Shown in pieces: positions 47,558-58,386 of a stretch of 64,000 nucleotides of DNA (position 1 is its first letter; each line of letters starts with the position of its first letter). The notes under the pieces were generated by a model. It saw nothing but the letters and a program-made list of their open reading frames with translations. It was not told the origin of the DNA and did no database searches. The position numbers and the translations under genes were made by a program. Location of the stretch: contig CM050454.1 in NCBI GenBank assembly GCA_027563935.2, positions 78,016,596 through 78,080,595 of the forward strand. Direction: 5' to 3'. This DNA is from Costus lasius. Taxonomy: Eukaryota; Streptophyta; Magnoliopsida; Zingiberales; Costaceae.

Positions 47558-48901
47558 TAATCACACACCGTCTGAAGATAGATGGGCGTGCCCACTGAGT
47601 GGGTACAACACGGCCCCAACGATAGTCAGAACAGTGAGGTTTCGCGTCAGAAGGCTTACGTGCTTGATATTTAACGTTGGATTTTAACGGTCTTTTATCT
47701 TCTTAACTATCATGCAAACCCTATGGCGATAGCAGAAGATAAATAAATCATGCAATTCTACTTATTTAAACAATAAAAGAGAGCATGATGATCTTATGTG
47801 GTAAACGCCCATTAAGCCTAGGTAAGACCTTAAGATAACTTAAGTCTTCACTTGAGCTCTTCATGAGTCATTTGCATCTCAACTGGCCCAGACCAGGGCC
47901 CAAGCGCCCATTGCAGCTCAGGTGCGCCCACCAGGTAAATGCGCCTGTCATAGGGTCGAACCCTAGACCTCCCACCTGGTCAAGCCTCTGCTGCATGCGC
48001 CTCTGCCAAGTGTGCTCTGTGCTCTTGTCTGATTAAAATTACAATTTTATCTATCTAGACAAGATTGACACGCAGGTCAATTACACAATAAATTAATTAA
48101 AATGTGATGCGCAGATCACAAATATAATAATTTACATTTTTAATCCAGGCACGCAGGCCCCAGCACAGCACACATTAATTGGGCAACCCACATAAGATGA
48201 AATAAACAAGCATCATGGCATCCAATCAATATGTGATCCATCAACAAAATAAAATTTTTCAAAATCCCATCGGAATCAATTTTATTTGTCTTATGTGCCC
48301 TACTACCTTACAACGGTCCATTAATAGGGATCCACTCATCATGTCTAGTCAGATCCACTGCCCTTGCATGCACCAAGTCCTAACTGACTTGAGTCGACCT
48401 AATGGTCAACCATGCATGCGCCAAGGGCTGAACAACCTTCATGAGTTCTGGCAAGCGGGTGTGACCCCGGGCCTAACTCATGTGCGTTCACTAGTTGTCT
48501 CAACCAGACCTCGCTACACGCCTGTCTGCAGTCGACCTATAGCCACCTCGTGCTTGCGCACAGGTGCCATCTGGTCGACCCATCTAGGCTGTCAGATGGT
48601 CTGATCAGACTGGTTGGATCTTACCTAGAGGATGACTTCAACCCTACTAACCCGTCTAAGGGTTTATAGCAAGCGCAGCTTAGATCTAATAAGGAGGCGC
48701 GCAAGATAAGTTTTCAAAAACATCTAACAAGCGCCAACATGAAACAAGATACATGCGCCAACATAAAAGGAGATACATGCGCCAACATATAAGGACAAGC
48801 ATGTAGGTACGCATGTTAACATTAGATCTAATCTTAAGTGCAAACATGGATCACACAAAGCAATCATATGAACATATCTAAAAACCAGCTCTGATACCAA
48901 T
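47558..48901 (-). other. R3 leader, primer-site-side fragment
   Basis: Continuation of the R3 leader after R6. The primer site is the reverse complement of GCTCTGATACCA at 48888-48899. The leader hairpin CCCACTGAGTGGG is at 47591-47603. A 24-bp unit containing GCGCCAACAT occurs three times at 48731, 48755 and 48779. No gene was seen. Confidence 0.87.
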
Positions 48902-50586
48902 TGAAAGGTCCCTATGAAATAGGGGGCGAAACCCTAAGCATGCGCAACTTAAAATTGCATGGGCGGAATTAGGGTGTCTTAGGATCGCATGTGATATATT
49001 CATATGATCAACTTTAAATCTTTGTAAAGATGATGAAGGAATCATACCATTGCCATGACTTGGATGGCAACTTGGAAGAGAAAGATTCAAGCGCTTCTTC
49101 TCCAAAGGCACCGCACACAAGATGTGATCGCCTACTCCTTGTTGCTTCTTGTGCTAGCAAGGCTTCAAGGGTCCTTTGTGTGGAGGAGATGAGATCTCTT
49201 GGTTTTTCGAAAGCCTTCCTCTACACTCGTCGAGAGAAGCCACACGAGAGGGAGAGGCGTCAAGAAGTGAAGAGAGGCGACAAGAGAAAAACGTTCCTCA
49301 TGAACGTGGAGGCGTTGCCAAAACGATTTCCAAAAATAGCAACCCTTTATTTCTCAAGCGTTATGCGTTCACTCCAAGTGAACCGAACGCAACTTCTTTT
49401 CACTCTTTGAACCAAGCACTCACATGATGAGCCGGTTCAATTGAATTTGGTTCAAAGACCAAATCAAATCAGCCCAAGCCATGGTCTAGATCTCATTGAA
49501 CCTAAAGGTTCAAGATCTAACCGTTGATCTCTCGATGCTCTTGATCTCACCGATCTAGCATCAATACTCTCGATCGAAGTTTACCGATCTCAAGTCCTAA
49601 TCAATCAAACATGATCAGACCAAATCTCACTTACAATCAGAGTTTAAATTCCTTTAAACTGAACCAAAACAATTCAGTCCACACGATCTGACATGAGTAA
49701 GCCATATCATCAAATTGTGCGACCCTGAGGGTTTCCTTTAAATGTCGGTAACGATAACTTACGTTATCACGATCAGTGAGGGGTATCTAGCAACACATCA
49801 CTGTCTCCCGATATAAAGGAAAGAGTCTTCCAAGACTACACCCAAACCATAGCATAAGTGTGAATCCACTTCACTAGGCATACATGTTTCCTTTGCCACT
49901 GGATGTTCTTATTGGACAAGCGTGTCAAGCCTGTGACTCCAATATGATGAGCATGATTAGATCAGATGAACATAGTCACCTGGGTATGGCCATACACTTT
50001 CTCAATCATCTCATTCAGGGGGGCCCCTTTAGAACATCACACTCCAATCAAGGAGACGGCAATCCTATATCTATCACTAGTGTCCTAACCTGACTCATGA
50101 TCATTATCCAAGATAGTTTATAACCATTATGTTTCAAATGATATTGAACTACCTCAAAACAATGACAATCATCATTTAGAAACGCAAGTGATCTCAAGTC
50201 AGAGGACATGTGCCACTTATTGCAAACAAGGATTATTCACATTGTGACAAGCAATTGAATATCCTAGTAGGGTCTGTCCAGTACATCCAATGTACCCATG
50301 AGTCTACATCTTATTCCATGCTCGAAGCATCCTACAAGATTAGAACACATATTAGTCTCAATCATATCAAGGCTGTCTCATGTTCACCAAGATATCTCGA
50401 CTAAGGACATTACAGCATGTCAGCCAAGCTGAACAGCATTGAGACATTATTCAGAAGCACACTTATTGCAGCAGACAATGTAACAAACTGAATAACAACC
50501 ATTGCCTTTATAAACATAAGAGTTTATACATGATACTGAAAGAATCCCAAGGCCTCAAACATTAGCCTTAAGGGCATACCCCAACA
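48902..50586 (-). repeat. R3 5' LTR
   Basis: 1685 bp, TGAAAGGTCCCTATG...ATACCCCAACA on the plus strand, followed by the TSD GAGAT (50587-50591) and then by R1 pol. It lacks the 8-bp duplication of its partner. Confidence 0.96.
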
Positions 50587-50981
50587 GAGATGTCATTCCA
50601 TGTGAGGAGAATATCATCAATCATCTAGACAAGAAATACTATTATGCTGCTCCCACTGATCTTCTTGTAAACACAGGCTATTTCAAACATGCTTGCATAA
50701 CATCATGCATATCTATATGGCCTTGATATGAAAACCTTCTGGTTATCTCCTTATAGATATCTTTTCAGATGTCCATGCAAGAAAAGCAATTATCATAACA
50801 AGATGCCATAATTGATCATGCAATTATAACAAGCAGATCCCTAATGGACTTAAAGCTTAGCTATTGGTGAAAATTTCATCATTATCCACCTAGTGGATTT
50901 GCCTGAAATTATTGTTCACTAGCTTGTCTTTTAAGGTAACAATGTTACCTTCCATGTCTATCTTCCTAGAAGATTTATTAT
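50587..50981 (-). pseudogene. R1 pol remnant: RT
   Basis: Degraded copia RT between R3 and S2. The minus strand keeps traces of the palm region before YVDD and of KIDMEG at 50940-50970, the equivalent of KIDMDG in the intact copies. Many substitutions and stops. The last five bases, ATTAT, are the S2 target site; the sequence resumes at 52683 in the same part of RT. Confidence 0.8.
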
Positions 50982-52677
50982 TGTTGGAACCCCTTTCGAG
51001 AGGGGGGCAAAAACCCTAATCATGGCGCAAATGAAATTTATGCAAGCGGAAGCAAGGGTTTCAAGATCTTTTGCATGCCATATGTTCAACTATCATAGAT
51101 TGATAAGAACAAGGGGAGATTCATACCAACGCCATAGGCTTGGAATTCGGCTTGGAAGAAGAGAACAAGTTAGGTCTCCTCCACAAGTCCACACACAAGA
51201 TGAAGATGCTCACTTCCTTGACGTCCCTTGTGCTAGCAAGGCACCCAAGCTATCTTGTCGAATGGAAAGGGGGTGATTAGATGAATCCCTATGGCCGAGA
51301 GCTCCTTTTCCTTGTCTTCCTCTTTCGTCAACCACCCAACGAAAAGGATCAAGGCGTTGTCGTCAAGAGACCAACGCTTAAGCGTTTTGGCGTTTTAGCA
51401 AAACCGGCTTTGATGACATTCCATAAATGGAAGACAATCAAGCCATGCGCTCAAGACAAACCAAAAACACCTATTGGCATTGAACCAAGCGTTCACATTT
51501 GTGAACCGGTTCAAGCCAAATCGTCCAATCGAATTTGGTTCATCAAACCAAACCGAAATAGCTCAAACCACTTGGTCTAGACCAAATTGAACCCTAAGGC
51601 TCACGATCTAACCACTCATCTCCTGATGCCCCTGATCTCCCCGATCTAGCATCATTTCTCTCGATCGAAGCTTACCGATCTCAAGCCCTAATCAATCAAA
51701 CATGATCAGACCAGATCTCACTTACAATCAGAGATTAAATCCCCTTTAATCTGAACTCAAAGAATCCAGTCCATACGATCTGACTCAAGTAAGCCATATC
51801 ATCAAATTGTGCGACCCTGAGGGTTTCCTTTAAATGTCGGTAACGATAACTTACGTTATCACGACCAGTGAGGGGTATCTAGCAACACATCACTGTCTCC
51901 CGATATAAAGGAAAGAGTCTTCCAAGACTTCTCCCAAACCATAGCACAAGTGTGAATCAAACTCACGAGGCATACATGTGTCCTTTGCCACTGGATGTTC
52001 TTATTGGACAAGCGTGCCAAGCCTGTAATTCCAATATGTTGAGCATGATTAGATCAGATGCACATAGTCATCTGGGTATGGCCATACACTATCTCAATCA
52101 TCTCATAAGGGGGCCCCTTAGAACACCACACTCCTTAAACAAGGAGACGACAATCCTATGTCTATCACTAGTGTCCTAACCTGACTCATGATCATTATCC
52201 AAGATAGTCTACAATCATTATCTTTCAAATGATATTGAACTACCTCAAAACAATGACAGTCATCATTTAGAAACACAAGTGATCTCAAGTCAGAGGACAT
52301 GTGCCACTTGTTGCAATCAAGGAATATTCACATTGTGACAAGCAATTGAATATCCTAGTAGGGTCTGTCCAGTACATCCAATGTACCCATGAGTCTACAT
52401 CTTATTCCATGCTCGAAGCATCCTATAAGATCAGCACACATATTAGTCTCAATCATATCAAGGCTGTCTCAGGTTCACCAAGATATCTCGACTAAGGACA
52501 TATAGCATGTCAGCCTAGCTGAACAGCTTTGAGACATTATTCAGAAGTACACTTATTACAGCAGACAAGGTAACAACCTGAATAATAACCATGCCTTTTA
52601 TAAACATAAGAGTTTATTACATGATACTTTTACAATCCCAAGGCCTCAAACATTAGCCTTAAGGGCATACCCCAACA
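50982..52677 (-). mobile_element. S2: solo LTR of the 1.7-kb copia family
   Basis: A single 1696-bp LTR in minus orientation, TGTTGGAACCCC...ATACCCCAACA on the plus strand, with TSD ATTAT at 50977-50981 and 52678-52682. There is no internal sequence. The perfect TSD fits recombination between the two LTRs of one element. Its U5 end (CCCCTTTCGAGAGGGG) is not the same as in the full elements here, so it came from another subfamily. Hairpin CCTTG-TGCTAG-CAAGG at 51226-51241. Confidence 0.95.
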
Positions 52678-52682
52678 ATTAT

Positions 52683-54640
52683 AGCCTGTGGGAATTACCC
52701 CTTTTGGCAGCACATCCAAGTCCCAGACTTGATTAGCAGACATGGAGTCCATTATGGTTCTCATGGCCCTTAGCCATTTCTTGGAATCTGGTCCACCGAC
52801 CGCTTCCATTTCCTCATAAGTCTTAGGTTCATGCTTGATGAAAAATTCGTCATGCCCAGCATATCGAATCGATCTAGACTTATGTTATTCCTGTGTTACT
52901 TGAACCTCAGGTTGACTTTCAACCTGTATATGAGATTTTTCTCTCCATGTGTTTCTAATTATATTGTGGTTGATTCTGGATCTTGTCCAAATCAAATCTA
53001 CTCCCACTAGCTTCTTTCAAAAGAAATACTTTCTCAAGAGAGACTGCAGTTTGAGCAACAATTATTTTGTTCTCCATGGGATAGAATTAGCACTCTATAG
53101 TGCACCACAAATACATACTTTTGAATCACTGCACATTACATTCCCAATTCCATTGATGAAATGGGATATTTGCAGTTTGCAACTCAAAAGCTAACTTAGA
53201 CATTTTCTTACGGAGCAGCAGTACATCTGTTTGCATGGCATCATAGTAGTATATTTGCATGACTATTCAAAGATGGAACCACATCCAATGTGTTCCTTTT
53301 TCATTCTTTGAAATTCACCACACAGTGGTGTACTAAGAAAGCTGTGAGGTCACTCCACACTTCTTAGGACAGTCATCAAATTCTCCACTAATTATCTTGA
53401 TCCAATCAAGGTGCTTTAATAGATCCTTCAATTTGACTCAATACTTCATTTGTGAACTTCTTGGATTTTTCCAAAGTTCTTGGGTTGCGTAAGGCATACC
53501 CACACCTAAATGAAGTATATATAACTCCTCTTAGAGCTTGTTTACATGGGTCTACTTACATTTTGTGTATTAGATCCAACAAGCCAATAGTCCTTCCATC
53601 CTTTATGATGAAGGCAGCATCTGTCATATTGTTCCTTTGAACTAGGCTCACATGTATCATAATCCTGAAAGGATAATGATCCCAATAGTCCATGGACTTT
53701 TGGATGTGACCATTGTTCTATGGTTCAAGAGACAATGCTATAAGAGGAATTTTATTGAATCATTAGATCTAATCTTGTGTTACATATAGAACCATAAACT
53801 ATTGTCAATTGTATCACTTCAATAGAACATCTCAGATTAAAGAAAAATATTATTTATTATTTCAAACTGAAGTCCTTTCCAAAAGGAATGATGTTCTAAT
53901 ACATAGGCTGATACAATAATAGCAAAGTTCTATATAAAGTCTTCAAGGCAGTGAGGTGATATCAACAGTAGCATCCAATGCTCCGTCCCTGACCCGAGAG
54001 TCGATCCCATCAAGCCTCTTCGTCCTACTTCTTTTGAGCTCCTGCACATGTAAAACATATGTGAGCCTCACATACGGTACCCAGTACCCATGAATAAGAA
54101 GTAGACAAAAGACCTCGGTAACGCAATACCTGAAGTGGATGGATTACATCCCTTCCTCTTTGCCATGCTCTTCTTGGCCATCAATCCTCTTCGAAATACC
54201 CATGCATTCTCAGTCTTCCGAAGTATTAGCTTCGAAGATACAGAACCATGGTCTTTCTCAGATTCAGGCACACATTCTGAAGATCCAACAGAACTCTCCT
54301 GATCATTGTCTATAGAGCATGGTGTGAAGAGACCTTTGAGATGTATGATAAGATCATAGATCCCCATCTCATCACATTCAACCTTGACCTCTGGGGTCAT
54401 GCACTCTAAGACAAGAGCAGTGTACTGTTCGTTATCTTCACAATGTTCAAGATAGACATTCCACTCCTAGTCATTAGTGAAATATACACTGGGCTGGGAT
54501 GGAGGTCTTTCAAGAAGATGCACCTTATTTTCTTGTTCCAGTATCTTGGACAAAATCTTGAACCATTTTGTCCAATTTGTCCCATCCAGTTTATGTTTAT
54601 AAAGTTTCAATCTTAGATCAGGAGATGCCTTCTACAATAA
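52683..54640 (-). pseudogene. R1 gag, protease, integrase and RT start, decayed
   Basis: Minus-strand remnant of the R1 polyprotein. From its 5' end: gag N-terminus near 54630 with LDGTNWTKWF, the counterpart of FAGPNFSDWF in the intact copies; then LVLECMTPE at 54400, the counterpart of LMLASMTPP; protease near 54070-54110 (SYSWVLGTVCEAHIC, the counterpart of SISWVLDTACGVHIC, with the catalytic Asp replaced by Gly); broken integrase 53300-53750; and the RT start near 52690-52800 (GGPDSKKWL.AM). A TAG interrupts gag near 54465, and frameshifts follow. The part of gag with the zinc knuckle is not recognisable, and the distance from gag to protease is much shorter than in R2-R6, so a deletion is likely. 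Confidence 0.82.
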
Positions 54641-56139
54641 GCAAATAAGTAAAGTAAGTACAATGATAAAGCATTTAACAAGGACTTTAAATTAAATGCT
54701 ATGCTCCCACTACTTCCAAAACAAGTTGAGAACTCTCTAACTCAACATGGAAATAGGTGAGTAGGATCCTAATTTCACATAAGGTCTCCGCGACTCACGA
54801 GGGTGAGTTGAGATGCACAGAGAGTCTCATGTTTCCTTAGGTAGGCATGCCAGCCAATTGTGCCATGCACAATTCCTCTTAGTTAAGACAGACTAGGCGT
54901 CCTGTGTCCAGCGAGGGCTGGATACAACAAAAAACCCTATCCTCTCAATAGTTGCCTCTAGTAATTCATCATGTCAATGACATATGAAAAACCAGTCAAG
55001 TCTGGTCCTAACCGTTACGCCCAGGGCCAACAAATTTCCTTGCAAAGGCACGCCCAGGTTAAAACTGGACTGGGGAAATCATTGTCACCACACACCTTCT
55101 AAAGATAAGTGGGTGTGTCCCACGAGGGTGGGAAACAATTCACAACACCACCGATCGATAGTTTGATGAGGGCTACGCGTTAGAAGGCTATCGACTTGAT
55201 ATTGAATTGAGAGTTTTTGCATGTTTGTTTTATTCTTTTCTAGCATGCAGTTTTCCTATGGTTATGACAGCAAGGAAAAACATCACAGGCATGCTATGGA
55301 CAAAATAATAAACCATCATAGGCATGCTATTTTGGTCGATATGGTCATAGCCCTTTTCATACACATAACTTGTCACGAGCCATGTGACATGTTATTGTGC
55401 ATCCAAGGGTTGCGAGTCCCTGAAGCAAATCAGCCCATGCCAGAAGCCGAAAGCTAGTGTCCTTCCTTCAGCCGCAAGTCCATCACCAAGCTTCCAAAGC
55501 TGGCGCCACTCTGATATCGGTTGAAGAAGACACCTTGTTGTCTTTGATGAACCTTAACCTATCTCATGTAAACAATTCTACATCTATTCTAAGGAAAGAT
55601 GAAAATTTTACATCAAGAAGGGGAGAACCACACGCAGGTGGTAGAAAGATTTTACAAGCATTCGTCACAGGTGGAAACATGCTTCCACATCACAACACAG
55701 AAGGGCATTCGCTATGACCATATCAACCCATGGAAGAGACAAGTGGCGCATATATAAAATTTGAAAAACCGTAATAATCAAATTTTATCCCCTTATGAGC
55801 CAACTCCATCCAAAGCACTCTCTTTATCAAATTTATGCTAAAATTGGGATCAAGTTTCATGATGATTTCATGGACCCTATCGGCTGGCAATTTTGTCAGA
55901 TCAAGAGACCTGGCCAGTCCGAAGACAGAATGCCCGTCCTACTTGACAAAACTACGTGCGCCTTTGGTCTTAAATCCATCATAAACACAATCCAAATTTC
56001 GGCCATAAAAATTGATGAAAGAAGTTTGGATGAAAGCGCCTTCTAGGTTAAACGCGCATGGATGAACGAAAAATTTTCCAAAAATTTTTCACACAAGCAA
56101 ATGTACACCTTGTGTTCTTGCAAGTACCTCTGATACCAC
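54641..56139 (-). other. R1 leader with primer-binding site
   Basis: Between gag and the 5' LTR. The primer site is the reverse complement of CCTCTGATACCA at 56127-56138. Near 54783 it shares AGGTCTCCGCG and GATGCACAGAGAGT with the R2-R6 leaders. Hairpins CCAGC-GAGG-GCTGG (54908-54921) and CCCAC-GAGG-GTGGG (55119-55132) stand where R2-R6 have theirs. Between 55200 and 56120 I see no gene; open frames there are short and resemble nothing known. Confidence 0.8.
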
Positions 56140-58386
56140 TGTTAGGGAATGCCGGGTGTAATTTAAAATTTTGCAGTCCCAGGACGCAGCGGAAGAAGCA
56201 TTACACCCGAAACACATTCCGGTCCCAAGGATCCATGCGAGAGAGAAGACACAAGGATGTGTTAGAGATGTACCTCTTTTGCTTGTCTAGATGTCGAAGC
56301 CATGTTGAAGGCGCCCAAGTGTTCGCCCTCTACAAGTATCCATGCGTCGACTCCTTGATCGTTGCTCCCTTCCACGCTTGGTGCTAGCCTCAGGAAGAGA
56401 ATCGAGCCTTAGGGTATCTTTACTTCTCTTGCGCCACCTCCAAGATGAAAGCGCCAAGAGGAGATGAGGAGGAAGATGATGCCGCCAAGTTGCTTCCTTT
56501 CTTCTTCTTTGCTTGCGCCACCTTCAAGCAAGGTGCGCCTATGGCCAAGGAAGGGAGAGAGCTTGTGGCAAGGAGATGCCACCAAGCACTAAGAGTCCTT
56601 GCACCAAGAAGAGAGGGAGAGGAAGAAATTGCGGCTCCAAGGAAGAAGTTTGCGCCAAGCTTTGATGTTGTCGCCTTTTGCCCTTGCTTTCGCCCCTCTA
56701 TGTGTGTTCACGTCTTGAAGAATTCATCATCTAGAGAGGGCAACAATGGGTCCTATAAATAGGACTAGAGGCGGTTTGAGCAAGGGCTAGGATCATGCCA
56801 ATTGTATGGCTAGGATGAGGTGTCTTGAAGTAAGGAAAGTCTCCAAGACTTTACCATAAACCTCATTCAACCTATCCATAAAAGTCTAAACACTATATCA
56901 GCCCAAGACATGCCTCAAATGCATTCTTACCATCAAAGGCTAAGTGGCTAGGCGCAACATGCATGAGGAGTTTCAGCTAGGGTAAGGGTTTTGGGAGAAA
57001 CTAGGGTTTGAGGTAAGGTAAGTCTCCAAGACATTACCATATACCTCTTCCCTATGTCCATATGCGCCTAGGAACTTTCCATAAAAGTTCTCAAGCCATA
57101 TCAGCCCCAAGACTTACCTTAGAGGCAAGTATTCCATCCAAGGAAGAAGGGCTAGGCGCCCTTTACTTCCATAATGAAGCAAAGGCGCCTCCCTCACCCC
57201 ATTATGCCCCTAGGCGCCAATGGGGTGAGATTTCTCCCCATTATACCCTTTTAAGCCAATTCTTCTTCATGAGAACTAATTATTGGGCCTCATTGGATAA
57301 TGAGCTAGCCCAAACTTCATGGCATGGGTTGATTAAGCCATTGGATCTAATCCAATGCAACCCTAATCCAAATGTGACCAATCTAGGTCAATTTTGGGTC
57401 AACCTGCCAAAAATGAAGTTTGGCTCCAATAACTTTCTTCCAACTCATCAGGCCCATTGGCGCTGATGAAATCTTCCAAATTGAACCAAGTTATCCAATA
57501 ACTTGATCCTAAGGCTTCTGAATAAAGCAACGTCAAGAGTCTATTGCGTGTGACCCCGTAGGATCCATATGACGATGGCAATGATGTAAACATCATAAAT
57601 AGTGAGGGGTATCTAGCAACACATCACTACTACCCATGTCATAGGACTTAAGTCATTATGGCAACAACTCCTAACAAGCAACGAGGATTCCTATTGCATT
57701 ACAGATCCCTTTGCCTAAGCTGATATCCTGCCATTGGATTAGTCTCAAGTTTATTATCCAATGCATTGGTCATGACTCAACAAGTGTGGCCACACTTTCC
57801 TGTCATGCACCAATAAGGTGGGGTGCCCCGAGTGGATATCATGCTTCGAATAAGGAAGGGGCAAATCCTACTATTGGTCATTCATGTCTCTACATGACTT
57901 ATGACATGCCCAATGATAGTCATTTTGATCTCCCAGTTACGGAGAGACGTAAGACTGTATTAAAGCATACCCATCATCAAATCTAGACATGAATACCTCA
58001 AGTCTAAGGATCAATGCAAACCTCTTGCATGTGAGATTGACTTGTTGACTAGACAAGTCAATCCTCACAGTGGATCACTCAAGTGCATCCAATGCACCTG
58101 TATGTCTGCGTTACTGTGCCCCGCACCTAACCAGCCCATACACCAGTCTCACATGTACCAAAGCTGTCCCATATCTGCTAAGGTACCTTGTCTGGGGATA
58201 GCTTATGAGAATGGATCCAATCCAAACTCCTGGGACATTATTTATGCAACTCAATACATCAATGCAGGTAGAGAAGTCTGCATAATAACGACCATGCCTC
58301 TATAAAGAGTAATAGTTCTATCAAAGTACATTCAACCAATGCCTGACCATGTCCATACATTGGTCTTTAGGGCATATACACCAACA
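56140..58386 (-). repeat. R1 5' LTR
   Basis: 2247 bp, TGTTAGGGAATGCC...TATACACCAACA on the plus strand. It contains an imperfect direct repeat of about 183 bp (TAAGG.AAGTCTCCAAGAC at 56831 and 57014) and the inverted repeat GTCCTAT-AA-ATAGGAC at 56750-56765. It is followed by CATGC, the presumed TSD. Confidence 0.92.
56831..57190. repeat. 183-bp imperfect tandem repeat in the R1 LTR
   Basis: Two units, beginning at 56831 and 57014, share AAGTCTCCAAGAC.TTACCATA.ACCTC, then CCATAAAAGT and ATATCAGCCC, then a CAAGAC.T.CCT block. The units have diverged by substitutions and small indels. Confidence 0.7.

Larger units (their letters stand above)
10886..50586 (-). mobile_element. R3: Ty1/copia element split by R4 and R6
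   Basis: Minus-strand element with TSD GAGAT at 10881-10885 and 50587-50591. The 3' LTR is 10886-12578 (1693 bp) and the 5' LTR is 48902-50586 (1685 bp). The length difference is an 8-bp duplication in the left copy near 11395-11402; I count about 14 substitutions (about 0.85%). R4 is inserted in pol (target GGCTC) and R6 in the leader (target TAATC). With the insertions and one TSD copy removed, the gag-pol parts add up to 3885 bp, the standard length of the family. Confidence 0.95.
1..58386 (-). mobile_element. R1: outermost, decayed Ty1/copia element (3' LTR cut by window start)
   Basis: Minus-strand copia element holding every insertion out to 58386. Its 3' LTR is 1-852 (incomplete) and its 5' LTR is 56140-58386. 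Positions 1-852 align without gaps to 57535-58386. Between them, decayed gag-pol fragments lie at 52683-54640, 50587-50981, 10313-10885 and 853-1233, interrupted by S2, R3 and R2. A primer site next to the 5' LTR and a polypurine tract next to the 3' LTR fix the orientation. The right flank begins CATGC, which should be the TSD; the left copy lies outside the window. The LTR differs from the 1.7 kb family but shares short blocks with it, so R1 is a related but separate family. Confidence 0.9.

Noticed and set aside
52949..53194. Separate gene at 52949-53194
   Set aside because: Antisense frame within the decayed R1 pol/integrase region; its minus strand has copia homology.
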